Assembly (NCBI RefSeq): GCF_000759025.1 | Contig: NZ_JPOS01000037.1 | Location: 27,166 to 91,165 of the forward strand | Source: Phaeodactylibacter xiamenensis | GTDB lineage: Bacteria > Bacteroidota > Bacteroidia > Chitinophagales > Saprospiraceae | Reading direction: 5' to 3' | DNA length: 64,000 nucleotides | Shown: in pieces, positions 54,315-61,877 of the stretch | Layout: every line of letters starts with the position of its first letter | Numbering within the stretch: position 1 is the stretch's first letter | Made by a program: the position numbers and the translations under genes | The notes under the pieces: generated by a model | The model's input: only the letters and a program-made list of their open reading frames with translations | Told to the model about the DNA's origin: nothing | Database searches by the model: none

Positions 54315-54803
54315 ATGGATGAGCGAAGCATGATGAATTTGCTGAAAAAGAAGGAAAAAAGAGCGCTCGAGTGGCTATACGAAGCCTACAGCCCAATTGT
54401 CTATGGCACTGTACGGCGAGTCGGTAAGACCGATGAGGTGATAGAAGCGTTATTGGTTAAGACCTATGTCAATGCCTGGGCTCAGGCTCAAACGATTGAT
54501 GTTGCGAAAGACCGGGCCCTCCCCTGGATTTTCAATGTGCTTATTGATACGATTGTGGAGTATGCGGAGTCGGTTGAACCGGAACGTAAAGCCTCTGATA
54601 TCAGCGCTTTAAAGCTTGACCTGGAATTAGCTGCTGATCATCATCAGCACCAATTGTCCCGCCTCGAGCGAGCCATAGAAAAGCATTTTATCTTGCATCA
54701 GGTTCCTGTCGCGGATATAGTGCAGGATGATACGAAGCTGCAGCAATCTGTTATGGCATTGCGGGCCCGAATGAAGATCAATCAGGTCCTTATGCCTCGT
54801 TAA
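54315..54803 (+). CDS. Degenerate sigma70 (ECF)-like protein
   Basis: 162 residues. RALEWLYEAYSPIVYGTVRRVGKTDEVIEALLVKTYVNAWAQAQTIDVAKDRALPWIFNVLIDTI (about 17-80) clearly aligns with sigma70 region 2 of ECF factors. But the usual DxxQExF and the promoter-melting and -10 contacts are altered (IEALLVKTY), and the region 4 helix-turn-helix is degenerate (VPVADIVQDDTKLQQSVMALRARM, about 130-153). It may be a weak or atypical sigma factor, or a sigma-like regulator. A sigma54-type promoter precedes it and a terminator follows. Confidence 0.75.
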   Translation: MDERSMMNLLKKKEKRALEWLYEAYSPIVYGTVRRVGKTDEVIEALLVKTYVNAWAQAQTIDVAKDRALPWIFNVLIDTIVEYAESVEPERKASDISALKLDLELAADHHQHQLSRLERAIEKHFILHQVPVADIVQDDTKLQQSVMALRARMKINQVLMPR

Positions 54804-54861
54804 AGAACGTGTTATGTTTCGAATAGCGGTGATTCAGTTCCTATGAACAATCCGCACTGAT

Positions 54862-54899
54862 GAGTCTTCCATCGTTTTGCACCGGAAGGCTCTTTTTTT
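54862..54899 (+). terminator. Intrinsic terminator after the sigma-like gene
   Basis: GAGTCTTCC pairs with GGAAGGCTC (one T-G wobble) around a 13-base loop and is followed by a run of seven T. It lies 58 bases after the stop. Confidence 0.8.
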
Positions 54900-54913
54900 G
54901 ACCTGAGTGCAGG

Positions 54914-54951
54914 GAAAAAAGAAAGGGAGCACATTTGCATGTACTCCCTTT
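54914..54951 (-). terminator. Intrinsic terminator after the tRNA-Val gene
   Basis: On the minus strand GGGAGTACAT and ATGTGCTCCC form a stem (one wobble) with loop GCAA, followed by TTCTTTTTT. It begins 3 bases after the tRNA. Confidence 0.8.
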
Positions 54952-54953
54952 TG

Positions 54954-55028
54954 TGGGCGGTGAGAGACTCGAACTCCCGACCCCCTCGGTGTAAACGAGG
55001 TGCTCTGAACCAACTGAGCTAACCGCCC
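54954..55028 (-). tRNA. tRNA-Val (anticodon TAC)
   Basis: 75 bases. On the minus strand the acceptor stem GGGCGGT pairs with ACCGCCC, the D arm is GCTC...GAGC, and the anticodon arm CCTCG-TTTACAC-CGAGG has anticodon TAC, reading Val GTA codons. The T arm GGGAG-TTCGAGA-CTCTC is complete. The discriminator is A and no CCA is encoded. It is transcribed alone, with its own promoter and terminator. Confidence 0.97.
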
Positions 55029-55077
55029 TTTTTTGTTTTCGGAGCGCTTTTGCTCCGCTGTGCGTTAATTGCGAGTG

Positions 55078-55109
55078 CAAATATAGAGGCGAAAATGATA
55101 CGGCGCAAG
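55078..55109 (-). promoter_or_regulatory. Promoter of the tRNA-Val gene
   Basis: On the minus strand TATATTTG (TAnnTTTG) lies 20 bases after CTTG, close to the Bacteroidota -33/-7 pattern. It is about 50 bases before the tRNA. A GGAGC/GCTCC hairpin lies in the leader. Confidence 0.55.
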
Positions 55110-55215
55110 CTTTTTCAAGAAAAAAAATAAATAAAAATAATCGGCAATCGGTAAACGTTTCTCTTTTTTAGCCGGAAAACGCTTATTTTCAGGGCTTTGA
55201 AAACCTGCTGCTGCC

Positions 55216-57804
55216 ATGAAAAAAATTTTAAAACGCCTGTTGATCATCCTATCCGTTACCGTTCTGCTGCTCATTGGAGCCGTGGCGGTCATTGCGAACC
55301 TGTTTGAGGACCGCATCGGGCGGGCGCTTACCCAAACCATCAACAACCAACTTACCGCTGAGCTTACTGTTCAGGGCTTCGACATTACGCTGTTCCGAAG
55401 CTTCCCCAGCCTTTCGGCTAATCTAAAAGGTGTCCGGTTGGAAGATACTGCAGGGGCTCCATTGCTGGAAGCGGAGACGATCGGTTTCCGGTTTGGGCTG
55501 CTCAGTCTCTTCAAATCCAGCCTGGAGATCGGCTCAGTAGTGGTTGATAAGGGGCAACTGCGCATCCTGATCGATAAGCAGGGTAGGGGCAACTACGATA
55601 TTCTCAAACCCGGAGAGGAAGAAGCCAGCTCAGAGGCTACCAATATCGACCTGACCTCGGCCGAGCTGAGGCAGGTTGCGATATCCTATACCGACCAAAG
55701 CCAGAGGCAACAGATCGAAGGAGTTGTTCAATCTGCTTTGTTTTCCGGGGCATTCTCCAATACCGCTTTTGAACTGGAAAGCGAGGCGCAGATTCAATTT
55801 GAATTTGCAGACCTCGATGGCATCCGTTATCTCCCCGGTAAGGCTGTTTCCTATGACGTGGAGCTGGCTGTAGACCTGGAAGCGGGCACTTACGCCCTGC
55901 AGCGGGGCGCGCTGGAGGTGGAAGGCAATGCCTTTAAAGTGGATGGCACGGTGGAAAATTGGGAAACGGGGACCTATTTCGACCTCTACGCCACAGCAGA
56001 GGATGGCAACCTGGCCGGTGTCCTGGCCCTGTTGCCTGCTACCTACGCCAGTCAGCTGCAAGGCTTTAGCAGCAAGGGGCGGTTTGCCTTTGATGCGATT
56101 GTAAAAGGGCAGTACAACAAGCAACAGCAACCGGAGGTACGGGTGGAGTTCAGCCTTGAGGATGGCCGGTTGAGCAGTGACCTGCTGGAGCAGCCCTTGA
56201 AAGACGTAAGTTTGCAGGCGGTATTTACGAATGGGAAGTATCGGAATGCAAAGTCTTCCATTTTTCGTCTGGACCAGTTTAAGGGGTACTTCAACCGGGA
56301 GCTGATTGAAATGACTGCGCAGGTCAGCAATTTTGAAGAACCTGATATCCGGTTTTTCCTGAACGGCGTCCTGCCGCTTGAGTCAGCCTACGGCTTGCTG
56401 GGCAAACCGGCAATCACCGAAGGCTCCGGAGAGGTTGAATTCCAAGACGTACGTATCGAAGGTCGCTATAAAGATATGATCAACCCGAGCCGCATCGGGC
56501 GTGTATCGGCTGAAGGCATGCTGGAATTTGATGATGCCGGACTGGTCATCGGAGAAGAAGCACTGCTACTGGACCGGGGCCGCCTACAGCTGGAAGGCAA
56601 CCGCCTGAGCATCGAAGGGCTGCGCCTGGAGGGAGCCGGAAGCGACATCACCTTTGATGGTACCGCATTCAATCTGCTTCCGGTGCTTTTTGCGGATTCG
56701 CTAAACTCCAGCCGGGCACAACTGGAGTTTGACGCGCGTTTGTCGGGCCGCAGCCTTGATATTGACCGCCTGATGGGAGCCCTCACATTTTCGGCAGAGG
56801 CGGAAGCTGATGCTCCAGCCACTCAAGAGGACTTAGCACCGGAAGAACAGGAGCCTCAGGCGTTATTCCTGGGGTTCCTAAACGGTACCTTTGATGCCAA
56901 TATTGAGGCACTGAATTATCAAAAAATTGAAGGAGAAGACTTTCAGGGCAAGCTGGCTTTCCGCGCCAATACCATGAATGTACTGGGCGAGATTAAAGCC
57001 TTTGGCGGGCAAATAAGCCTGGACGGGGAAGTCAATTTTGAGGCTGCCCCGGTCCTGGAGGCGCGTATGGCCTGCCAAAACCTGGAAGTCAGCACCTTAT
57101 TTGAGCAGGCGGATAATTTCGGGCAGGAAGTGCTCACCCACCGCCATTTAAAGGGGCAGCTGGACACCAAAGTCGCCATTTATGCCTACTGGGATGAACA
57201 GGGCAACTTCCTCATGGACCGGCTACGTGTATTAGCCGGCATTGGCATTTCCGATGGTACCCTGCAAGGCTTGGAAATGCTGCAGGATTTTTCCGACTTC
57301 GTTCATATCCGGGACCTCCGGGAAATCAATTTTGTGGACATGCAGAACTTCCTGGAGATCAGGAACCGCCGGCTCTACCTGCCTGTGATGTTCATCCGGA
57401 GCAATGCGCTCAACCTTACCATTAGCGGAGAGCACTCCTTTGATAACGAAATTGGCTACTACCTCAAGGTGAATGCAGGACAGGTACTAGCCGACCGGTT
57501 CCGAAAGCATGACCCTAGCCTTAAGCCCAAGCCGGCACGGCAGTCGGGCTTTTTCAACTTGTACTACGCTATGCTCGGGACGCTGGACGACTACAACATT
57601 ACGGCAGCCAAGCAGCGGGTCAGGGAAGACTTTGAGCGGAGTGAATTCCGCAAACGGGAGATTCAGCGTGCGCTGGAGCAGGAGTTTGGCATCGTTGAAC
57701 TGATCGAAGAGCCCGAAAACTGGAAGGACATCCCTGAATTTGACCACGACACCTACGATCCGCAGGAAGAAGAATACCTCGACTTTGAGGTGGGCGGGCG
57801 GTAA
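55216..57804 (+). CDS. AsmA-like family protein
   Basis: 862 residues. An N-terminal membrane anchor (about 5-28) is followed by a long AsmA-type region: TINNQLTAELTVQGFDITLFRSFPSLSANLKGVRLED (about 42-78), with LLEAETIGFRFGLLSLF and DKQGRGNYDILKPGEEE. The rest is repeated beta-strands (for example about 440-490, RGRLQLEGNRLSIEGLRLEG). A C-terminal AsmA_2-like part ends in a helical, charged tail (about 800-862). Members of the AsmA/TamB superfamily bridge inner and outer membranes and handle lipid transport or envelope assembly (family knowledge); the role here is unknown. Convergence or overlap with neighbours is absent; queG follows 30 bases later. Confidence 0.88.
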   Translation: MKKILKRLLIILSVTVLLLIGAVAVIANLFEDRIGRALTQTINNQLTAELTVQGFDITLFRSFPSLSANLKGVRLEDTAGAPLLEAETIGFRFGLLSLFKSSLEIGSVVVDKGQLRILIDKQGRGNYDILKPGEEEASSEATNIDLTSAELRQVAISYTDQSQRQQIEGVVQSALFSGAFSNTAFELESEAQIQFEFADLDGIRYLPGKAVSYDVELAVDLEAGTYALQRGALEVEGNAFKVDGTVENWETGTYFDLYATAEDGNLAGVLALLPATYASQLQGFSSKGRFAFDAIVKGQYNKQQQPEVRVEFSLEDGRLSSDLLEQPLKDVSLQAVFTNGKYRNAKSSIFRLDQFKGYFNRELIEMTAQVSNFEEPDIRFFLNGVLPLESAYGLLGKPAITEGSGEVEFQDVRIEGRYKDMINPSRIGRVSAEGMLEFDDAGLVIGEEALLLDRGRLQLEGNRLSIEGLRLEGAGSDITFDGTAFNLLPVLFADSLNSSRAQLEFDARLSGRSLDIDRLMGALTFSAEAEADAPATQEDLAPEEQEPQALFLGFLNGTFDANIEALNYQKIEGEDFQGKLAFRANTMNVLGEIKAFGGQISLDGEVNFEAAPVLEARMACQNLEVSTLFEQADNFGQEVLTHRHLKGQLDTKVAIYAYWDEQGNFLMDRLRVLAGIGISDGTLQGLEMLQDFSDFVHIRDLREINFVDMQNFLEIRNRRLYLPVMFIRSNALNLTISGEHSFDNEIGYYLKVNAGQVLADRFRKHDPSLKPKPARQSGFFNLYYAMLGTLDDYNITAAKQRVREDFERSEFRKREIQRALEQEFGIVELIEEPENWKDIPEFDHDTYDPQEEEYLDFEVGGR

Positions 57805-57821
57805 TTTAGACTATCGTACAT

Positions 57822-57829
57822 TACCTTTG
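57822..57829 (+). promoter_or_regulatory. Possible -7 element before queG
   Basis: TACCTTTG fits TAnnTTTG and lies 6 bases before the start codon. No TTTG at -33 is seen, so it may be fortuitous or drive a near-leaderless transcript. Confidence 0.3.
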
Positions 57830-57834
57830 CCCTT

Positions 57835-58791
57835 ATGAGCAATAAAACCTTGCATACGCAGATGATCCGGGAAGAGGCACAGCGCCTGGGCTTTGCCTTT
57901 GTGGGGTTTGCCAAAGCCACCCGTCTGGATGAGGAAGCGCGCCGGCTGGAGGCCTGGCTGAACAAGGGCATGCACGGTGAAATGGGCTATCTGGAAAACC
58001 ACTTTGAAAAGCGGGTGGACCCCCGGAAACTCGTGCCGGGTGCCAAAACAGTGGTTACGCTCATGTACAACCACTACACTGACCGCCGCCCCAAAGACCC
58101 GGATGCCCCGAAGATTTCGAAGTATGCTTACGGCAAAGACTATCACTTCGTCCTCAAGCATAAGCTCAAAGACCTGATGAAGTACATTCAGGCCGAAATT
58201 GGAGCGGTGAACGGCCGGGTTTTTGTCGATTCCGCCCCCGTGCTGGAGCGCGACTGGGCTAAGCGTACCGGCATAGGCTGGGTAGGCAAAAATACCCTGC
58301 TGATCCACCCTAAGGCCGGCTCCTACTTCTTTCTGGCCGAACTGATCATTGATTTAGACCTGGTTTATGACCACCCCATAAAAGATTATTGTGGTACCTG
58401 TACCCGCTGTATTGATGCCTGCCCTACCGATGCGATCAGCCCCGGGGGATATGTGGTGGACGGCAGCAAATGCATTTCTTACTTCACCATTGAACTGAAA
58501 GGCGCCATACCGGAAGCTTACCGGGACCACTTTGAGAACTGGATGTTCGGTTGCGACATCTGTCAGGAGGTCTGTCCCTGGAACCGCTTCAGCAAGCCCC
58601 ATCAGGAACCCGAATTCGAGCCCCATCCTGATTTGCTGGACCTTTCCGCCCGTGATTGGGAAGAACTGACGGAAGAGGTTTTCCGCGAGCTTTTCCGTAA
58701 ATCAGCGGTAAAGCGGACGAAGTACGAAGGGCTCAAGCGCAATATCAATTTTTTGAAGCCCCTATCTGAAAAAGCCGACCATGAAGCGTAA
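57835..58791 (+). CDS. queG: Epoxyqueuosine reductase
   Basis: 318 residues. The N-terminal half (DUF1730-like) has GFAFVGFAKATRLDEEARRLEAWL and RTGIGWVGKNTLLIHP (about 141-156). Two [4Fe-4S] cluster motifs are complete: CGTCTRCIDACP (about 185-196) and CDICQEVCPW (about 240-249). It performs the last step of tRNA queuosine synthesis with cobalamin (established), reducing epoxyqueuosine in tRNA. The length is that of the short form without HEAT repeats. Its end overlaps the next gene by 11 bases. Confidence 0.95.
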   Translation: MSNKTLHTQMIREEAQRLGFAFVGFAKATRLDEEARRLEAWLNKGMHGEMGYLENHFEKRVDPRKLVPGAKTVVTLMYNHYTDRRPKDPDAPKISKYAYGKDYHFVLKHKLKDLMKYIQAEIGAVNGRVFVDSAPVLERDWAKRTGIGWVGKNTLLIHPKAGSYFFLAELIIDLDLVYDHPIKDYCGTCTRCIDACPTDAISPGGYVVDGSKCISYFTIELKGAIPEAYRDHFENWMFGCDICQEVCPWNRFSKPHQEPEFEPHPDLLDLSARDWEELTEEVFRELFRKSAVKRTKYEGLKRNINFLKPLSEKADHEA

Positions 58792-59383
58792 TATCCTGAT
58801 TTGGTTGACTTTGTTGCTGTGGAGTTGTGATCCGGTGGTGGAAGCGCCTGAAGATCAAAGGCAGACCCGGCAACAGCCACAACCCCCTGTAACAGCTAAT
58901 CCGATAGAAACTGAAATCATACCACCAAAGCCACACCAAGGCTGGATCGCCTGTGGCGGGCGGTGGACGGCAGGGGAGGGGGCAGACCTTGGAGCCGGTT
59001 TTGCAGATCAGCTGGGAGCTGCCGTGGTTAATGCGGGTATTACCGGTGAGCCACTCCCGGGGCTGCTGCAGCGCCTCCCTCAACTTTTGGACCGTAAACC
59101 CGAAGGCCTGATCTTGGAAGTTGGACAGGAAGATGAAGCGCTAAACGCACCTCCAGGGGCCTTTCAAAAACACTTAAATACGCTGGGCACAAAACTCAGT
59201 GGATACCCCGGCCTTAAGCTAATCGTTCTCGTTTCTGCTCAGGATGCTGCCTACCGGGAACCAGTCGCGGCATTTGCCGAAAAACAAGTCGCACAACTAC
59301 TCTCCGGTGATGCTTTTGCATCCCCTCCCACTGCAGTTCAACATGATGCCCTGGCTGAGCAAGTCCGTCAAATGTTGTATTAA
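58781..59383 (+). CDS. TesA/SGNH hydrolase-like lipoprotein lacking catalytic residues
   Basis: 200 residues. A lipoprotein signal (MKRNILIWLTLLLWSC, Cys 16) and a Pro-rich linker lead to a domain matching TesA-type arylesterases line by line. GWIACGGRWTAGEGADLGAGFADQLG corresponds to the GDSLTAG(Y)G block I. VVNAGITGEPLPGLLQRLPQLLDRKPEGLILEVGQEDEAL corresponds to the VVNAGISGE...ILELGGND part. The catalytic Ser of GDS is Arg (GGR), the block III GND is QED, and the C-terminal DxxH is gone (ASPPTAVQHDALAEQV). So the fold is kept without the catalytic triad. Probably a binding or structural protein, or a pseudoenzyme. Overlaps queG. Confidence 0.75.
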   Translation: MKRNILIWLTLLLWSCDPVVEAPEDQRQTRQQPQPPVTANPIETEIIPPKPHQGWIACGGRWTAGEGADLGAGFADQLGAAVVNAGITGEPLPGLLQRLPQLLDRKPEGLILEVGQEDEALNAPPGAFQKHLNTLGTKLSGYPGLKLIVLVSAQDAAYREPVAAFAEKQVAQLLSGDAFASPPTAVQHDALAEQVRQMLY

Positions 59384-59529
59384 GACAGGCTTTTCGGCGG
59401 TTTTGTAAAGGAATTGGCATTTTGCTCAGTTCTTAGAAGGGGATGTTAATTGATTGTGAACTTCTGCCAAGCGTACCCGTTGAAGAACCCGAAATGATGA
59501 TAATTCTCCAATCAATTAAAAAAGCAAAC

Positions 59530-60495
59530 ATGAAAAAATTGAATCTTTGGCTATTAGCCATTTTCGCCATTTCTGCACTAACATTTACAGCTTGTGACGA
59601 TGACGATGATACGGATCCGATGCCGGAGCCCACAACAATCGTTTCCTTCGCGCAAGATAGCGACGATTACACCATCCTGGCAGAAGCGGTAGTTGCAGCT
59701 GGTCTTGACGGGGTACTGTCAGGCACTGGTCCATTCACCGTATTTGCACCAGACAACGCTGCTTTCCAGGCATTGCTCGACAGCAACGCGGACTGGAATA
59801 CCCTCGACGATATCCCGGAAGCAACCCTGACAGCAGTACTGACCAACCACGTGCTCGGAGGAGAAGTAACTTCTTCTGATCTGATGGCAGGATATTATTC
59901 CACCCTCAGCGCCACTGGCTTTGGTGATGCAACCACCAGCCTGTATGTCAACCTCGATAACGGTGTTGTCCTGAATGGCGGTCCCGAGGTAGTCGTGCCA
60001 GACGTGGATGTGGACAATGGCGTGATTCACGGTGTCGATGCAGTCATTTTGCCACCTACTGTGGTTGACTTCGCAACATCTAACCCAGCGCTGTCTTCAT
60101 TGGTGGCGGCACTCACCCGTTCAGACCTTAGCACCGATTTTGTAGGCGCATTGAGTGGTGACGGTCCATTCACCGTATTTGCACCAAGTAATGCGGCATT
60201 TCAGGCGCTGCTCGACAGCAATGATGACTGGAATACGCTTAACGATATCCCCGTAGGTACGCTTGAGGCGGTACTTTCTTACCATGTCAGCAGCGGCGTC
60301 AATGCACGCTCTTCAGATCTTTCTGACGGAATGATGGTAAGCACGCTGGCGGAAGGCGCAACACTTGAGGTGGATCTTTCTAACCCGGATGCTCCTCAGA
60401 TCGTAGGCGGCAGCAGCACCGCAACCGTTGAGCTGGCCGATATTCAGGGAGCCAATGGTGTGGTACACGTTATTGATACTGTACTGCTGCCCTAA
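59530..60495 (+). CDS. Fasciclin-domain lipoprotein with two repeats
   Basis: 321 residues from the ATG at 59530 (MKKLNLWLLAIFAISALTFTAC: lipoprotein signal). A Asp-rich spacer follows. Two FAS1 domains cover about 37-178 and 183-321. Each has GPFTVFAP(D/S)NAAFQALLDSN, and each ends in a G-V-(I/V)-H-x-(V/I)-D block before LP. A 24-base stretch is identical in both copies (59728-59751 and 60163-60186), so the second domain arose by recent internal duplication or gene conversion. FAS1 domains mediate adhesion (family knowledge), here probably at the cell surface. In-frame codons upstream of 59530 lack support. Confidence 0.92.
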   Translation: MKKLNLWLLAIFAISALTFTACDDDDDTDPMPEPTTIVSFAQDSDDYTILAEAVVAAGLDGVLSGTGPFTVFAPDNAAFQALLDSNADWNTLDDIPEATLTAVLTNHVLGGEVTSSDLMAGYYSTLSATGFGDATTSLYVNLDNGVVLNGGPEVVVPDVDVDNGVIHGVDAVILPPTVVDFATSNPALSSLVAALTRSDLSTDFVGALSGDGPFTVFAPSNAAFQALLDSNDDWNTLNDIPVGTLEAVLSYHVSSGVNARSSDLSDGMMVSTLAEGATLEVDLSNPDAPQIVGGSSTATVELADIQGANGVVHVIDTVLLP

Positions 60496-60517
60496 ATTTT
60501 TCCCTGAAATGGGTTAG

Positions 60518-60560
60518 ATAAAAAGAGTGCCATCTGGTAACAGTCCGGATGGCGCTCTTC
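60518..60560 (-). terminator. Bidirectional-type terminator between fasciclin and mutase genes
   Basis: AAGAGTGCCATC (60523-60534) pairs with GATGGCGCTCTT ending at 60559, one wobble. On the minus strand it is followed by TTTTTATC. It lies between two convergent genes and is a better terminator for the mutase gene. Confidence 0.7.
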
Positions 60561-60578
60561 GTATTGCGGGCCTGGTGT

Positions 60579-61742
60579 TTAGTCGAATGCGCGCTCCTGA
60601 TCCAGTTGCTGAAACTTTGCCCAGGCCCGGTCGGCAATTTCCCGGGTAAGTTTTTCGATATAATAGCTGCCCGCTCCGGGGTCAATAACCCGGTCGAGGT
60701 GGCTTTCCATTTTAAGGAGGTGCTGCAGGTTACGAGCTACCCGCCGGCTAAAGGGCGTATCAGGCTCCTTTTGTGCCCGGTTAGAAGGCAAAACATACAA
60801 CCGGTCCACGCCCCCGATAACGGCAGACATCGCCTGCGTACTGGCGCGGATCATATTGGAATTCGGGTTCTCGTCCTGTGATTCCTGAGCGAAGTGGGCC
60901 ACCACAAAAGGCTGTTTCCCTTTCACGCCATAGCCCTTCAATATGTTGCTCCAAAGCAGGCGCAGTGCTCTGAATTTCGCGATTTCCACAAAGTAACTTT
61001 TGCTGACAGCGATACCAAACTGCAAATGCTGGTTGATAATTTCTGCATTCAGTCCCGTTTCGGTTAGCCGGGCCAGGTACTCTGCACCTTTAGCCATGGT
61101 AAGAGCCAATTCCTCGACGACCTGTTCGGGGCCGCTGTGGAAGGTTTTGGCATTGACCTGTAGTGGGCGTACGTTGGGCCATTGGTCAGCACAGGATTGA
61201 ATGAACGCGGACAGTGTATCAACAGGAGGCTCAGCAAAATCAAGAATGGGGTCAAAGTCAATGGTAAAATTGGCCTGTGCACCAGTAACGCCTTTCTCCT
61301 GATACCAGCTCTGTAAGAGCTCCATTAACCGGGCAGGCTGCTTGTCAGAATAGTGCTCGCTGAAGTTCAGCGTCACCATTTCCGGTGCCACACCATCAAG
61401 AAGCTGGTGGAGGCGGGTACGGTCTAAAGGCTGGAACAGCCGAAAGAGTGGAGCCTGTACGCCCCCTTTCAGTCCTTCGAGCAGGGCTGTATTCGCCTGT
61501 TTTGCATCTTTGTAAACGTTGATGTACTCACCGATTTCCCAGTCATTGCCCCGCCGGCCAGCGAGTAGGGGGGCAGTTGTTTGATGATCAATGTCTTCCG
61601 GGTGATAGAATGGGGCAACTGTGATGTCTTCGCCCAGGTGCCAAAATAAATCTTCCAGCGGTTTGCCTTTCAGGTCTTTTTCCACTTTGGCAACCCAGGT
61701 GGCCTTGTCTACAGCAGGAAATTCTTCAAGTAGGTTTTTCAT
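60579..61742 (-). CDS. Methylmalonyl-CoA mutase small-subunit-like protein (short, no B12 domain)
   Basis: 387 residues. MKNLLEEFPAVDKATWVAKVEKDLKGKPLEDLFWHLGEDI matches the MutA N-terminus (beta subunit). The TIM barrel continues with TVAPFYHPEDI (about 40-50), ALTMAKGAEYLARLTETGL (about 217-235), EIAKFRALRLLWSNIL (about 256-271), and the C-terminal IDPGAGSYYIEKLTREIADRAWAKFQQLD. It stops before the C-terminal cobalamin-binding fold that larger MutA/MutB carry (the B12-binding DxHxxG motif is absent). No mutB is next to it, so its partner would be encoded elsewhere. Function as a mutase subunit is inferred. Confidence 0.85.
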   Translation of the reverse strand: MKNLLEEFPAVDKATWVAKVEKDLKGKPLEDLFWHLGEDITVAPFYHPEDIDHQTTAPLLAGRRGNDWEIGEYINVYKDAKQANTALLEGLKGGVQAPLFRLFQPLDRTRLHQLLDGVAPEMVTLNFSEHYSDKQPARLMELLQSWYQEKGVTGAQANFTIDFDPILDFAEPPVDTLSAFIQSCADQWPNVRPLQVNAKTFHSGPEQVVEELALTMAKGAEYLARLTETGLNAEIINQHLQFGIAVSKSYFVEIAKFRALRLLWSNILKGYGVKGKQPFVVAHFAQESQDENPNSNMIRASTQAMSAVIGGVDRLYVLPSNRAQKEPDTPFSRRVARNLQHLLKMESHLDRVIDPGAGSYYIEKLTREIADRAWAKFQQLDQERAFD

Positions 61743-61774
61743 AAGTGGCGTTTTTACTCCCTGCCAAATTAAAA

Positions 61775-61804
61775 TAAAAAAAGCAGAGAGCCGTTGCTCT
61801 CTGC
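61775..61804 (-). terminator. Intrinsic terminator after the secreted unknown protein
   Basis: GCAGAGAGC and GCTCTCTGC make a perfect 9 bp stem with a 4-base loop. On the minus strand a T-tract (TTTTTTT) follows. It also precedes the mutase gene by 33 bases, insulating it. Confidence 0.85.
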
Positions 61805-61877
61805 CATCAAAGTGTCCTGTAATAAGAAACCCTTTACAAACCTACAAGCAGGAAGCTTCGCCGCCTGCTTACAGATC

